From Iodobacter fluviatilis (GTDB taxonomy: Bacteria > Pseudomonadota > Gammaproteobacteria > Burkholderiales > Chitinibacteraceae): DNA of 64,000 bases. The stretch spans positions 1,302,001 to 1,366,000 of the forward strand of contig NZ_UGHR01000001.1 in NCBI RefSeq assembly GCF_900451195.1. The letters are read 5' to 3'. Numbering within the stretch: the stretch's first letter is position 1; each line of letters starts with the position of its first letter. Shown here piece by piece: positions 18,540-27,634 of this stretch. The notes under the pieces are model-generated. The model was given only the letters and a program-made list of their open reading frames with translations. It searched no databases and was not told where the DNA came from. The translations under genes and the position numbers were made by a program.

Positions 18540-18580
18540 TGCACGGCTAGAAGGAGTGAAATTTTCTCTTGTGCCGTGCA
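18540..18580 (+). other. Hairpin in the sctB-sctA gap with a Shine-Dalgarno-like loop
   Basis: TGCACGGC (18540-18547) and its exact inverse GCCGTGCA (18573-18580) flank a 25-nt loop containing AAGGAG (18551-18556). A GCTTTTATTTT stretch follows. It could act as an attenuator or weak terminator between sipC and sipD, or control access to the ribosome site. Confidence 0.45.
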
Positions 18581-18593
18581 GCTTTTATTTTAA

Positions 18594-19694
18594 ATGGAAA
18601 ACATGATGTCCATAATGAGTGCTGTGGAGTTAAGGCGGAATGCCTCCTCACTTTCAAGCCAGCAAACGCACATAGAAAATCCTGTCTTCGATACGCCGCT
18701 AGCGCAATTGGACGGGGTGGAAACATGGGGGGGCAGTGTTGCTCGCGTGGAGCAGGCTTTGCACAATATCGCCGTACGGCCAGAAGGCCTAAAAGTTGCC
18801 TTAGAGGAGCAAGCCTCCGCAGAACAGGTGCTGCAGAGGAATGTTCGCGAAGTGTATAGCCAGCTGCCTGCTGAGAGCGCTTACCTTCGCGATAATTTGC
18901 CGCCTGAGTTGCGGGCATTGCAGCATGAGGGGGGGCTGCGCTCAAACGCTGACAGCATGTTCAAGTTGATGAGTGATCGAGAAATTTTGGAGATGATTAG
19001 CGACCATATGGTCGATATAAAAGGAAACTATCAAAAAATATTTGCGAATGCAACTAGTAAATATGCTGATTTTTTTAAAGATTTTAGTACAACGATTACC
19101 AAGTTGGCTGGTTATTTTTCAGCAAGAGATACAACTGATATGATTGTTAATGTTGATTCATTGCAAAATGATTTATTAGACGTTATGTTAAAGCACAAAA
19201 ACGAGGCCTTAGTAAGTTGTGATACAGAGCAAGAGGCAAAGTATTGGGCTAAGGAGTTGGGTTTAGCTGCTGATGCAGATATTTTAGGGAGCTCACGTCC
19301 AGCATATGTAAAGATGAAAGATAGAAAATGGTGTGTGTATCCTAATCTGGAGCCTTTGGTGCAGATTCTTGTGGCGAGTAATTACAATAACAGCGGTACA
19401 AAGGTTCCAATGAGTCTTTCTCCGAAATATGGTGTGGCGGGTGCTATTCGTTCTGATGCTTATACAATGAATAGTGGACGTTGGGCGGATGCCCGTGAAG
19501 CTAAATTAAATAATACCATTTTTCAGAGTTGGCAAACGGCCCATAGCACTCAAAAAGAACAGATCCAAAGTACGGTGCAAGTTTTGGCTGAAAAATTTGG
19601 ACGTGCTAATTCACTATACGACAATATTGTTAAAGTATTGAGTAGCATGACTTCTTCTTTGGAGGAAGCTGCAAAAAATGCTTTGCGCTTTTAA
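18594..19694 (+). CDS. sctA: T3SS needle-tip protein SctA (SipD/IpaD/BipD-like)
   Basis: A 366-aa hydrophilic tip protein that caps the needle and gates translocon insertion. Recognisable SipD/BipD traits are an N-terminal self-chaperoning helical region, a central coiled coil (about residues 120-170, containing FANATSKYADFFKDFSTTI), a mixed alpha/beta middle with KMKDRKWCVYPNL, and a C-terminal long helix ending near SSLEEAAKNALRF. Three ATG codons lie close together (18594, 18603, 18606). None has a strong ribosome site directly upstream, and AAGGAG lies about 37 nt back inside the hairpin. An IS1595 element follows 7 bp after the stop. Confidence 0.92.
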   Translation: MENMMSIMSAVELRRNASSLSSQQTHIENPVFDTPLAQLDGVETWGGSVARVEQALHNIAVRPEGLKVALEEQASAEQVLQRNVREVYSQLPAESAYLRDNLPPELRALQHEGGLRSNADSMFKLMSDREILEMISDHMVDIKGNYQKIFANATSKYADFFKDFSTTITKLAGYFSARDTTDMIVNVDSLQNDLLDVMLKHKNEALVSCDTEQEAKYWAKELGLAADADILGSSRPAYVKMKDRKWCVYPNLEPLVQILVASNYNNSGTKVPMSLSPKYGVAGAIRSDAYTMNSGRWADAREAKLNNTIFQSWQTAHSTQKEQIQSTVQVLAEKFGRANSLYDNIVKVLSSMTSSLEEAAKNALRF

Positions 19695-19701
19695 TTACTA
19701 A

Positions 19702-20742
19702 CCTGATTATGTCTCTTGCTCCGGAACCCTTGATTTAGCTATTCGTGCGGCGTAAAGTGAACGAACGTTCTGCTTTGCGGGGGTGGATCATGTCAATCAA
19801 TGGTATCCAGATGCAAAAGGGCTTGTCTTTGCCTGAGTTCATCCAGTTGTACGGTACAGAGCAACAATGCGAAGCCGCATTGCAAAAAGCGCGCTGGCCA
19901 CAAGGCTTTCGTTGCCCCAAGTGCCATGGACAGAATGCCTGCACATTTATACGAGGCAAAACCCGGCTGTGGGATTGTGATCATTGTGCGCACCAAACCA
20001 GCCTGACAGCAGGAACCATGATGCACCAGTCGCAACTCCCCCTGACTAAGTGGTTTCTGGCCATTTATCTGGTGACGCAATTAAAAACAGATATCGCTGC
20101 TTTATCGCTGCGCCGGCAACTGGGCATTAGCTGGAAAGCCGCATGGCTGCTGAAACATAAGCTCATGGAGGCCATGAGACAACGAGAGGTCAATCTACCC
20201 TTGAGTGGTGATGTTCGGATCGATGATGCTTATCTGGGCGGCGAGCGGCACGGTGGCAAGCGTGGACGTGGATCTGAAAATAAGGTCGCTTTTGTGGCTG
20301 CGGTTGAAATGCGAGATGGGCGTCCTCATCGGTTGCGTTTTGATCCGGTACAAGGCTTTTCATTCGAAGCGCTCAAACCATGGCCAGAAAAGGCTTTGGC
20401 ACTGGGGAGTACGGTCACTTCGGACGGCCTGCTTGGTTTTGAGGTGGTACGGCAATTGGGATTTAAGCATCAAGTTGTTCAAGCGCCCAAAGGCAAGGTT
20501 GGCACAGAGATTGATGCATTTAAATGGCTGAATGTGATGCTGGGTAATTTAAAAACGGCACAATCTGGCACTTATCATGCATTTAAATACAGTCAATATG
20601 CAGGCCGCTATTTGGCGGAGATGCAATATCGATTTAATCGGCGTTTTGATTTATGCGCCCTTATTCCGCGCATGCTACATGCCTTACTAATAGCTACACC
20701 ATGCCCGCGTGGGCAATGAACTGAGCAAGAGACATAATCAGG
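19702..20742 (+). mobile_element. IS1595-family insertion sequence, complete
   Basis: Terminal inverted repeats CCTGATTATGTCTCTTGCTC (19702-19721) and its inverse (20723-20742) enclose one transposase gene. The 8-bp flanks (ATTACTAA and AATGTGAT) do not match, so no target duplication is visible. A 160-bp non-autonomous derivative with the same ends lies at 25646-25805. Confidence 0.93.
19790..20719 (+). CDS. IS1595-family transposase
   Basis: A 309-aa protein with an N-terminal zinc-ribbon (CPKCHGQNA then CDHCAHQ, about residues 40-65), typical of IS1595 transposases. A DDE/ISXO2-like core follows, with VRIDDAYLGGERHGGKRGRG as the diagnostic block and VTSDGLLGF carrying the second Asp. The C-terminus has the family NLKTAQSGTYHAF stretch. 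ATG 19790 is preferred, although the frame is open from GTG 19745. The gene appears intact and could mobilise the short element at 25646. Confidence 0.93.
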   Translation: MSINGIQMQKGLSLPEFIQLYGTEQQCEAALQKARWPQGFRCPKCHGQNACTFIRGKTRLWDCDHCAHQTSLTAGTMMHQSQLPLTKWFLAIYLVTQLKTDIAALSLRRQLGISWKAAWLLKHKLMEAMRQREVNLPLSGDVRIDDAYLGGERHGGKRGRGSENKVAFVAAVEMRDGRPHRLRFDPVQGFSFEALKPWPEKALALGSTVTSDGLLGFEVVRQLGFKHQVVQAPKGKVGTEIDAFKWLNVMLGNLKTAQSGTYHAFKYSQYAGRYLAEMQYRFNRRFDLCALIPRMLHALLIATPCPRGQ

Positions 20743-21001
20743 AATGTGATTGTTTTGTGAGGCGTGCTAGAAAATATATGAGCGGTAGGAAGGCTCGTTG
20801 ATAAATTTATGGCTCTCTTGAATTTTACAAGCAATATATATCTTTTGTTAAGTGCGCTGTATAGCACAGTTTATATGTTTATCTAAAAAAATAGTATATT
20901 GAAAAGCGTATCTTGTTAAGAATTGTTTTTTATTGAGATTTATATACAGTGGCACCTTCTTATCAATTATTTAAATTACATTACCAATAAGGAAATTAAA
21001 T
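20743..21001 (+). promoter_or_regulatory. AT-rich promoter region of the 645-aa protein
   Basis: A strongly AT-rich stretch between IS1595 and the gene at 21002, ending with AAGGA at 20989-20993. No gene is seen. Its composition is much more AT-rich than the T3SS operons. Confidence 0.35.
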
Positions 21002-22939
21002 ATGACAATAATTTCAGCTTTTTCTGTTGTGAAAAATTATTTCCATAGTCTGGCGGGTAAATATGTGGTAACGCCATCAACTTCGGGCGGAGTAGCTTCC
21101 TCTAATTCTGGCCGATTGGATCCTTTGGTGGCTGGAGTCACACCGTCACTGCAAACGAGGTCGAGTTTGTTGCCATTGACTTCGGTCAGTAATGAGCCGA
21201 GTCCCTCTTCTTCTCAGGCAAAGCTCCTAAAATGGAATGGGGCTAGTTTGAGTCCAGTTGTTGTTAAAAAATGCCTTGACCGGATCATTAAAGGAGGGGG
21301 GCTGAAAGCGGATGACTTTAATCGATTGCCTAATGATGGCCTTGGTTGTGGGCGTGCAAAAAACTTCTTTTTGATTAGCATGCTAGCTAGAGAGAAATTG
21401 ACGGACAATAGTGTGGCATTAGCTCAGCTTGACAAACTCGAGAAGCAGTATTACTCGCTTATTGAAGAACACTCTAAAAACCCAAAGGCGAGCGGTTTTC
21501 AAGCATACTCTGCAAAAAATAGTAAAAATTTTATTAAACTCAAGAATCTTGATCTAGCTCTTCTTAAGTTGATTGATCCTAGTAAGGGAAGCGCATCGTA
21601 TAAAGAACATACTAGTCTCATCAAATTGGCTGAGAGTACGTATGTCATGCCTAGGCGCTACAATGCTCTTGATGACTTGGAGAAAAATCAATCACCATGG
21701 TTAAAAAATCTCATTGGGGGGGCTATCAAGAGCTCGTGTGGTGATCAGGGTGGCTCTAATCGTTTGACTTTTTTGGCCGATGCGGTGAAAGCAGCCCTCA
21801 ATATCCCCGATTTGCTTGTTGAAGAGGCGCCAGCAGAACAGTCTAATCTTGTGGATCGCATGGTGGGTGTTGAGAGTTCTGCTGATGATTCGGTAGATCA
21901 ATCTGGTGCACATACAAATTCCCCTCAGGTGAATAATAATGAAGTTTTTACCGAGAGTTCTGAATCTTTGATAAGTCAATATAATTCAGACACAACTCTC
22001 TTGGATAAGATGGATAACCTTCCAGCCGAAACTTCATCTTCCTTGCTGACAGGGGGGGGTGTCATGGTTCGCAAGAAGGGGGAGGATAAGCATGTATCCG
22101 ATGTGGAGACATTGGCATCCGAAAATGTGTCAGTCTGGATGCCTGAGATCGCTGCTAATTTGCCTGTTTCTGAAAAAAAAGATGCAAATGGAATAGAGGG
22201 CGGGGAGGTAGTGAATGAAGTGATGCTTGAAGAGGGTCCTGCCACTGTTCTTAAGAAGGAAGAAAGCGAAGCTTCTCCCTATATCGCCGAGCATGATAAT
22301 GAGACTTTGCAGGATAAGCCATCCTCCTCTGACCAGCATGGGTCTTCAATAGTCGAAATTTTGGATTTCAGTACAGTGGCTAATAGTGCGAGTGAAACAG
22401 CATCGAGCTCTATCGTGCCCTCCTTGGTCCTCTCGAAGGAGGAGGATGTGGTTGTGCTGCGGAAAGTGCGTGGTCTTGGAAATAATTGGCAGGTGAATGC
22501 TAGCGAAAATCAGCTTAAGATTACAAAGGATGCTAGAGCTTCCTTTAGCAAAGGCTCTAGTGTGTCTACGGACTCTTCACCCGTTGTTGCCACTAAAAAA
22601 CATAGTGTTAGTGCTGAGGATTTATCGGCTCTAAATGACATTGACTTGCGGCAGAGTGATGTGTCCAACTTGGCGAGTGTAGAATCTAACATGGCTCAGC
22701 AGGGGGGGGGTAGTGCACCATTTTCGATTTCGGCAGAAAGATCAACTTTTAATATTTTTGGGGAAACTGGCGCAGCTGCTGTCGATTTAATGTCTGCAAG
22801 TGGTAATTCGCAGGGCCCCTTTGTTCAGGCTCGTGCTAAATCCTACTACCCTAGGGCATTAGGTGCACCGGCAGCCGTTGAGAAAAAAAATACAAGCTGG
22901 CAGTATATGTATTCCCCAACTCCTTTGCCTCAGAAGTGA
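21002..22939 (+). CDS. Unknown 645-aa protein in the sipA position, candidate T3SS effector
   Basis: I do not recognise this protein. Residues 1-280 look folded, with a helical section around IIKGGGLKADDFNRLPND and LEKQYYSLIEEH. The remaining about 360 residues are acidic, Ser/Glu/Val-rich and probably disordered. There is no signal peptide or transmembrane segment. The Ser-rich N-terminus and location directly after sicA-sipBCD (apart from the IS1595 insertion) fit a secreted effector, where SPI-1 carries sipA. However, I see no SipA actin-binding domain. The coding sequence holds unusually long G runs (7, 8 and 9 G at about 21715, 22051 and 22704), making it prone to frameshift. The frame is nevertheless open throughout. 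Confidence 0.6.
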   Translation: MTIISAFSVVKNYFHSLAGKYVVTPSTSGGVASSNSGRLDPLVAGVTPSLQTRSSLLPLTSVSNEPSPSSSQAKLLKWNGASLSPVVVKKCLDRIIKGGGLKADDFNRLPNDGLGCGRAKNFFLISMLAREKLTDNSVALAQLDKLEKQYYSLIEEHSKNPKASGFQAYSAKNSKNFIKLKNLDLALLKLIDPSKGSASYKEHTSLIKLAESTYVMPRRYNALDDLEKNQSPWLKNLIGGAIKSSCGDQGGSNRLTFLADAVKAALNIPDLLVEEAPAEQSNLVDRMVGVESSADDSVDQSGAHTNSPQVNNNEVFTESSESLISQYNSDTTLLDKMDNLPAETSSSLLTGGGVMVRKKGEDKHVSDVETLASENVSVWMPEIAANLPVSEKKDANGIEGGEVVNEVMLEEGPATVLKKEESEASPYIAEHDNETLQDKPSSSDQHGSSIVEILDFSTVANSASETASSSIVPSLVLSKEEDVVVLRKVRGLGNNWQVNASENQLKITKDARASFSKGSSVSTDSSPVVATKKHSVSAEDLSALNDIDLRQSDVSNLASVESNMAQQGGGSAPFSISAERSTFNIFGETGAAAVDLMSASGNSQGPFVQARAKSYYPRALGAPAAVEKKNTSWQYMYSPTPLPQK

Positions 22940-23063
22940 GGGCGGTAAATATAGCCATCTCTCCGGCGAATTAAGAGTGAGGGGGCTTGTAATCCCGGTA
23001 ATCCCCCCACAAAACCAGCTCATTTTTAAGTAGAATTTTCTCGCAGTGTTTGAGGAGCTCTAC

Positions 23064-23330
23064 ATGAAAGCAGCACGCTATTCCGACAGCCAGATTATGG
23101 CGATTTTAAAGCAAGCCGAAGCTGGCTCGACCGTCCCAGATCTGTGCCGCGAGCACGGCATGAGTTCGGCCTCTTTCTATAAGTGGCGGGCTAAATTTGG
23201 CGGCATGGATGTTTCGATGATGACGCGCATGAAGGAGCTGGAGGACGAAAACAAACGCCTTAAAAAGATGTATATCGAAGCCCAAATGCAGGCGGATATC
23301 ATTAAGGAAGCCATGTCAGAAATCCTCTGA
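23064..23330 (+). CDS. IS3-family OrfA (helix-turn-helix protein)
   Basis: The N-terminal transposase protein of IS3 elements, about 88 aa. It has an HTH_Tnp_1 domain ([16 protein letters not shown], then [20 protein letters not shown]) and a C-terminal leucine-zipper-like helix ([19 protein letters not shown]). ATG 23064 is preferred because GAGGAG lies just upstream. In IS3 elements a programmed frameshift joins OrfA to OrfB. Here orfB lies in the +1 phase relative to orfA, so the fusion needs experimental confirmation. Confidence 0.93.
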   Translation: MKAARYSDSQIMAILKQAEAGSTVPDLCREHGMSSASFYKWRAKFGGMDVSMMTRMKELEDENKRLKKMYIEAQMQADIIKEAMSEIL

Positions 23331-23349
23331 AACATCTCAGCGTCGCGAG

Positions 23350-24150
23350 ATGGCTCACTGGGCCGTTGAAACCAAGTCCGTGTCCATTCGTGCGGCTTGC
23401 GCTAGTTTTGCGATTAGCACAACTTGCTATCGCTATATTCGTAAGTTGGATGCCGAAAACGCTCAAATCGCTGATTCATTGGTCCAGCGCACGGAAACGC
23501 ATCGTAACTGGGGCTTTGGCCTCTGCTTTTTGCATCTGCGCAACGTCAAGAAAAAACACTGGAATCATAAGCGGGTCTACAGGATTTACTGCGATTTAGA
23601 GTTAAATCTGCGGATTAAGCCTAAAAAACGTTTAGATCGCGAAATGCCAGAGCCATTAGCGGTGCCAGCAGCAAAAAATGAAACGTGGTCGATGGATTTT
23701 ATGCACGATCAATTAGCCGATGGCCGCAGCATTCGCTTATTCAATGTGATTGATGATTTTAATCGGGAAGGATTGGGCATTGAAGTCGATTTCTCTTTGC
23801 CAGCAGAACGCGTCATACGCAGCCTGAATCAAATTATTGAATGGCGTGGTAAACCAAAACGAATCAGGTCTGATAATGGCCCTGAATACATTAGTCACAT
23901 ATTAAAAAATTGGGCAGAACAACAATCGATTGAATTGGCCTATATTCAACCCGGCAACCCGCAGCAAAATGCGTATATTGAACGCTATAATCGCACCGTT
24001 CGATATGAATGGCTGGCTTGCGATGATTTTGAAAGTCTTGCTGAAGTGCAAGAAACTGCAACGCAATGGCTTTGGACTTACAATAACGAGCGCTCACATA
24101 TGGGGTTAGGCGGCATCACCCCGAAACAAAAACTGGCATTACATGCCTGA
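23350..24150 (+). CDS. IS3-family OrfB (DDE transposase)
   Basis: A 266-aa catalytic part with an HTH_21 region near the N-terminus and the rve integrase core. WSMDFMHD carries the first Asp, RSDNGPEY the second, and [16 protein letters not shown] the Glu. The frame is open upstream through SSETSQRRE to about 23320, overlapping orfA, as expected for a frameshift product. The gene looks functional and is the probable source of the scattered IS3-A copies. Confidence 0.93.
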   Translation: MAHWAVETKSVSIRAACASFAISTTCYRYIRKLDAENAQIADSLVQRTETHRNWGFGLCFLHLRNVKKKHWNHKRVYRIYCDLELNLRIKPKKRLDREMPEPLAVPAAKNETWSMDFMHDQLADGRSIRLFNVIDDFNREGLGIEVDFSLPAERVIRSLNQIIEWRGKPKRIRSDNGPEYISHILKNWAEQQSIELAYIQPGNPQQNAYIERYNRTVRYEWLACDDFESLAEVQETATQWLWTYNNERSHMGLGGITPKQKLALHA

Positions 24151-24235
24151 CCTCTACTTTTAAGTGAGCTTAAAAATGGGAGGATTACCTTGCTCAATTT
24201 TTCCAAACTGGCGTGCCCACTAAACTCTGACTACT

Positions 24236-25573
24236 TTAGTTTATGTTTTGTTGATTGGCTTCCTCTGCAATTTCAACGCGATTCCGTCCACTTGTTTTTG
24301 CACGGTAAAGGGCTTTGTCGGCTCGATGTAGCGCTTGTTCAAATAATTCATTATTTTGTCGTTCAGAGACACCGAAGCTACAGCTAAAGGTGATTCCGGC
24401 AGGCCAAGCTTGGTTGCTGTATAGCCATATGCGTAGTTTTTCTGCTAATTTTACTGCTTGAGTTAATCCGCTACCCTGACAGAGCAAAATGAACTCTTCC
24501 CCTCCTAAACGAATTAATTTGTCGTTAGGCCGAATCCGTTGCTGAACTTGCTCAACAAGCTGACAAAGAACTTGATCCCCTATGCCATGGCCATAGGTGT
24601 CATTTATTTTTTTAAAATAGTCAATATCAATAAAAATAATACTGAGTTGCGCTTGTGGCAATATATTGCTGAGTAATATATTAAGTCCCTCTCTGTTAAG
24701 CGCGAGTGTTAATGGGTCGTGCATGTTTCGTTCTGCAAGTAAGCTATTTATTTCTTGTAATTTTTTCTGAGCGTTTTCTAAATGTTGCTGCCGTTCAGAG
24801 CTACGTTGTAAAGCGCATATTGCCCGCCGTAATTCAATTGCTAACCAGAGTGCAGCACTGCCTCCCCATGCTAAGAGTAGTAATAGTTGTAGGGTATCTT
24901 TATTGATATATTTTCCGCTAAGCTCGATATAAGCTAAATCGATTTGACGGTTAGCGTGGGGAAGGTGTCGTCCTGTTGTTAAACGTATTTCGCGTATATT
25001 TGAAAATTCGTTATGAGTCCATTTAGGTGGAATTTTTTTATCAGTAATCCACCATGATGCTACATTAAATTGATTTCCTACTAATGAATTAGTGCTCCAG
25101 CCTATGGCTCCAGGAAGAAAAGCTTGATTAAATTTATGACTACGATAATCGTTGCTTGTACTATAATCAGGGTTAAAATTGATAAGAAGTAAAACAATTT
25201 GCTCTTGAACTTCTTGATAACGATAATGAATTGTGAGCTTGTCATATTTAGAGATATCAATACCATGGTTGCCTTGGCTGAGATCGAGGTCTATTGAGCA
25301 ATATGGTACGCGATGGCCAGGGTTTAGCTGGCAGTCTAATCTCCAATAATCAGGGGTTGTGGTTAGTTTGGCAATACTTCTACCTAGCTGGTTATCTTCT
25401 CTGTCATCATTTGCTTTTACTTTATGAAAATTCAAAGGGTCTAATCGTAAAAAATTATTCATACCATAGTGTTGCCAAAATAAAAGGCCTACAGTGCATA
25501 TAATTAAAAAGCTGAGTGATAGATGAATATATTGGATGGCTTCCCGCCCTCTGAGTTTTTTTTTTGTGAGCAT
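24236..25573 (-). CDS. Membrane-bound diguanylate cyclase (GGDEF)
   Basis: A 445-aa inner-membrane enzyme predicted to make cyclic di-GMP. A transmembrane helix at about residues 15-35 and a second at about 228-245 enclose a beta-rich periplasmic domain of about 190 aa. A short coiled coil leads to a GGDEF domain whose active site reads GGEEF (about 357-361). An inhibitory RxxD site (RPND) sits five residues before it, so feedback inhibition is expected. ATG 25573 follows a GAGG site. Codons 3-6 include a run of ten A (25556-25565 on the plus strand), where slippage would switch the gene off. Confidence 0.92.
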   Translation of the reverse strand: MLTKKKLRGREAIQYIHLSLSFLIICTVGLLFWQHYGMNNFLRLDPLNFHKVKANDDREDNQLGRSIAKLTTTPDYWRLDCQLNPGHRVPYCSIDLDLSQGNHGIDISKYDKLTIHYRYQEVQEQIVLLLINFNPDYSTSNDYRSHKFNQAFLPGAIGWSTNSLVGNQFNVASWWITDKKIPPKWTHNEFSNIREIRLTTGRHLPHANRQIDLAYIELSGKYINKDTLQLLLLLAWGGSAALWLAIELRRAICALQRSSERQQHLENAQKKLQEINSLLAERNMHDPLTLALNREGLNILLSNILPQAQLSIIFIDIDYFKKINDTYGHGIGDQVLCQLVEQVQQRIRPNDKLIRLGGEEFILLCQGSGLTQAVKLAEKLRIWLYSNQAWPAGITFSCSFGVSERQNNELFEQALHRADKALYRAKTSGRNRVEIAEEANQQNIN

Positions 25574-25645
25574 GACCAAGCCTCAAGATAGTAATCATGC
25601 AGTAGTATTGGTTTGAATTACTTAAATTTCCAGTTTAAATGTTTA

Positions 25646-25805
25646 CTTGATTATGTCTCTTGCTCCGGAACCCTTGATTTAGCTGTTAGCACAACGTAGC
25701 TACTTCGGGGGAGTAAATTGGTTGTGCGCCATTATTCCGTGCGCTCTTTACTAAATCCAGGTAATGGCGGTACGCGCTCTTGACTGAGCAAGAGACATAA
25801 TCAGG
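25646..25805. mobile_element. 160-bp MITE-like derivative of the IS1595 element
   Basis: It shares about 40 bp at the left (from TTGATTATGTCTCTTGCTCC) and about 22 bp at the right with the IS1595 element at 19702-20742, but has an unrelated short interior and no gene. It is bounded by a perfect 8-bp direct repeat, AATGTTTA, at 25638-25645 and 25806-25813. This shows it moved as a unit, presumably by the IS1595 transposase acting in trans. Confidence 0.9.
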
Positions 25806-25830
25806 AATGTTTATGTGGTAGCCCCTTCTC

Positions 25831-26240
25831 GGTAAGCCCCTTGCAGAAAGAACCTGCCCATTTTTAAAATAGAATTTCCTTGCTTCTTTGGGGGAACTCT
25901 GCATGAAAGTCGCGGGTAATTTATAACGCCAGATTGTGGCGATTTTAAAATAGGCCGAAGCCGATGCTACGGTGCCTGATTTGTGGGGGGATTACCTGAG
26001 TTCCGCATTCTTCATCTAAGTGGCGTGCTAAGTTTTGCTGCATCATCGTTTCCATGCTGATGCAAAGTATTCGTTTATTCAACGTGACTGATAATTTTAA
26101 TTATGAAGAATTAGATAATGAAGTTGATTTCTCTTTACATGCAGGGCGTGTGGTGCACAGCCAGTACTAAATTATTGAATAGAAATCGGCGTTTGTTGCA
26201 TCGCTCTACTTTTAACCTTAATTAAAAATACGGGGGTTAC
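25831..26240 (+). mobile_element. Decayed, internally deleted IS3-A copy
   Basis: The left end (GGTAAGCCCCTTG) and orfA start are followed by point changes and in-frame stops (for example GATTTTAAAATAGGCCGAAG). A middle segment of orfB follows (matching the [14 protein letters not shown] coding region), then a worn right end ending GGGGGTTAC. It is much more diverged than the other copies, so it is an older insertion. Confidence 0.75.
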
Positions 26241-26847
26241 TATTAATTTCCATTGGGAGAGGGAGTATTATGGATGGCTTTATTATATTTTTTTAAAATA
26301 TAAACCCATTTATGATTTTTTACTAATATTTAGTATATAAATTTGCTCTTCGTACTAGTCAGTACCAATTGAATTTTGTTTAAGATTTGTCCCGTGTTTT
26401 TTGCTCGTATCATTCGATATACTTGATTTTTAAATTGCTTGTTGACTTAGGAGCAATTGTGAGTACAGCAGGGCTGTATGGTAAGGAAAAATTTGTATGA
26501 TCTTATTTTCTTTGTTTTATCTAGGATAGTAATCTGAGCTAGATTAATTCACAAGCCCGAAGGGAGCCATACATCCTCGCAGAAATACAGATGTGGGTTC
26601 GTTCTGCCTGTATCTTAACTAAGCTATGAAATATTACAGTATTGATTGTGGAGAAGAATAAATTGTACGCTGAGATGAACGAGCTATTGCTAGACAGGAA
26701 ACTTAAAAATTTTTCTGACGCTAGAGTGGGAGTTGGGTGCTGTTGAGCGTGCTAAAGCTGGCTTTACCAATTACTGATCTTAGTTCTGGAATTGATAAAA
26801 AATATACGACACTTGATGTGTGCTCGATTTTTACAAGGAGCGTAGGC
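26241..26847 (+). promoter_or_regulatory. Intergenic region upstream of the response regulator
   Basis: About 600 bp without a credible gene. The open frame that could extend the regulator back to 26737 begins without a ribosome site and has no family similarity. I treat it as untranslated. AAGGAG at 26835-26840 fixes the start at 26848. The upstream part is AT-rich and may hold the promoter. Confidence 0.4.
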
Positions 26848-27519
26848 ATGGCTACGTTTGGGATTGATATTATTATTGCAGATGATCATCCGGCCATTTT
26901 AATGGGCGTAATCGCGAGTTTGGGCGATGCACCCAGCATCCGAGTTCAAGGGTGCGCCAGTAATTCGACCCAGATCGCTCAGTTGCTTGAGTTACATGAC
27001 TGTAGCGTTTTGGTGAGCGATTACTCAATGCCGGGTGGTGCTTATGGCGATGGAAGTAGTATGTTGAGTACTTTGAAGCGCCGCTATCCTAAATTGGGCA
27101 TTGTGGTGATGACTTCAGTGAACAGTAGTTTGGTGTTGCGTAGTTTGCTTTCTCAGGGAGTGCGCTGCATTGTGAGTAAGTCAGATGATTTATCTCATTT
27201 GGCTCCAGCTATTTACGCGGCATATAGTGGTGGTAGCCATTTCTCGACAACGGTGGCCCGAGTTTTGAACGAAATTAATGATGAGACAGCGAGTTTTGAC
27301 AGAGTGCCTGTGCTGACTGATAGAGAGGTTGAAGTTGTACGACTATTCGTAGGCGGGATGTCGGTAAATGAAATTGCCGCACAGTTACATCGGAGCAAGC
27401 AAACGATTAGTTCACAAAAAAATAGTGCTATGCGCAAATTGAATACCGAGCGTGATGGTGATTTATATAAATATGCGGTAGAAGTCGGTCTTGTTACTAC
27501 GGGTGGACTCGATAAGTAA
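26848..27519 (+). CDS. LuxR/NarL-family response regulator
   Basis: A 223-aa two-component regulator of the BvgA/RcsB/SsrB type. The receiver domain (about residues 5-125) has the acidic pair Asp12-Asp13, the phospho-acceptor Asp58 (VSDYSMPG) and a Lys near SKSDDLSHL. The C-terminal LuxR helix-turn-helix (about 150-210) reads LTDREVEVVRLFVGGMSVNEIA with HRSKQTISSQKNSAMRKL. No kinase is adjacent. The hybrid kinase at 1109, which ends in an Hpt domain, is a plausible partner (inference). Being next to an InvF-like gene suggests control of the T3SS. Confidence 0.92.
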   Translation: MATFGIDIIIADDHPAILMGVIASLGDAPSIRVQGCASNSTQIAQLLELHDCSVLVSDYSMPGGAYGDGSSMLSTLKRRYPKLGIVVMTSVNSSLVLRSLLSQGVRCIVSKSDDLSHLAPAIYAAYSGGSHFSTTVARVLNEINDETASFDRVPVLTDREVEVVRLFVGGMSVNEIAAQLHRSKQTISSQKNSAMRKLNTERDGDLYKYAVEVGLVTTGGLDK

Positions 27520-27634
27520 ATATTTGTTTTGTTTGCTTGAAATTATGTGGATGTAATTCATCTGTATATCAGCGTCATTTGAGGGTGGAATAGCTGATTA
27601 AATGTTTTGTTTTAGATATTCCTTAGGAGGTGAC

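Larger units (their letters stand above)
22997..24189 (+). mobile_element. IS3-family element IS3-A, full-length copy
   Basis: The ends are GGTAATCCCCCCAC at 22997 and its imperfect inverse GGGAGGATTACC ending at 24189. It carries orfA and orfB. This is the reference copy for at least six partial copies in the window: 4174-4352, 25831-26240, 31236-31970, 34775-34873, 43253-43990, and 51648-52032 with 54474-54484. No target duplication is evident. Confidence 0.92.

Noticed and set aside
21002..22939. Calling the 645-aa protein SipA
   Set aside because: Position fits, but no SipA actin-binding or chaperone-binding motifs were visible; left as unknown.
19702..25805. Composite transposon formed by the IS1595 element and its MITE
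   Set aside because: The MITE has its own 8-bp target duplication, so it moved independently.
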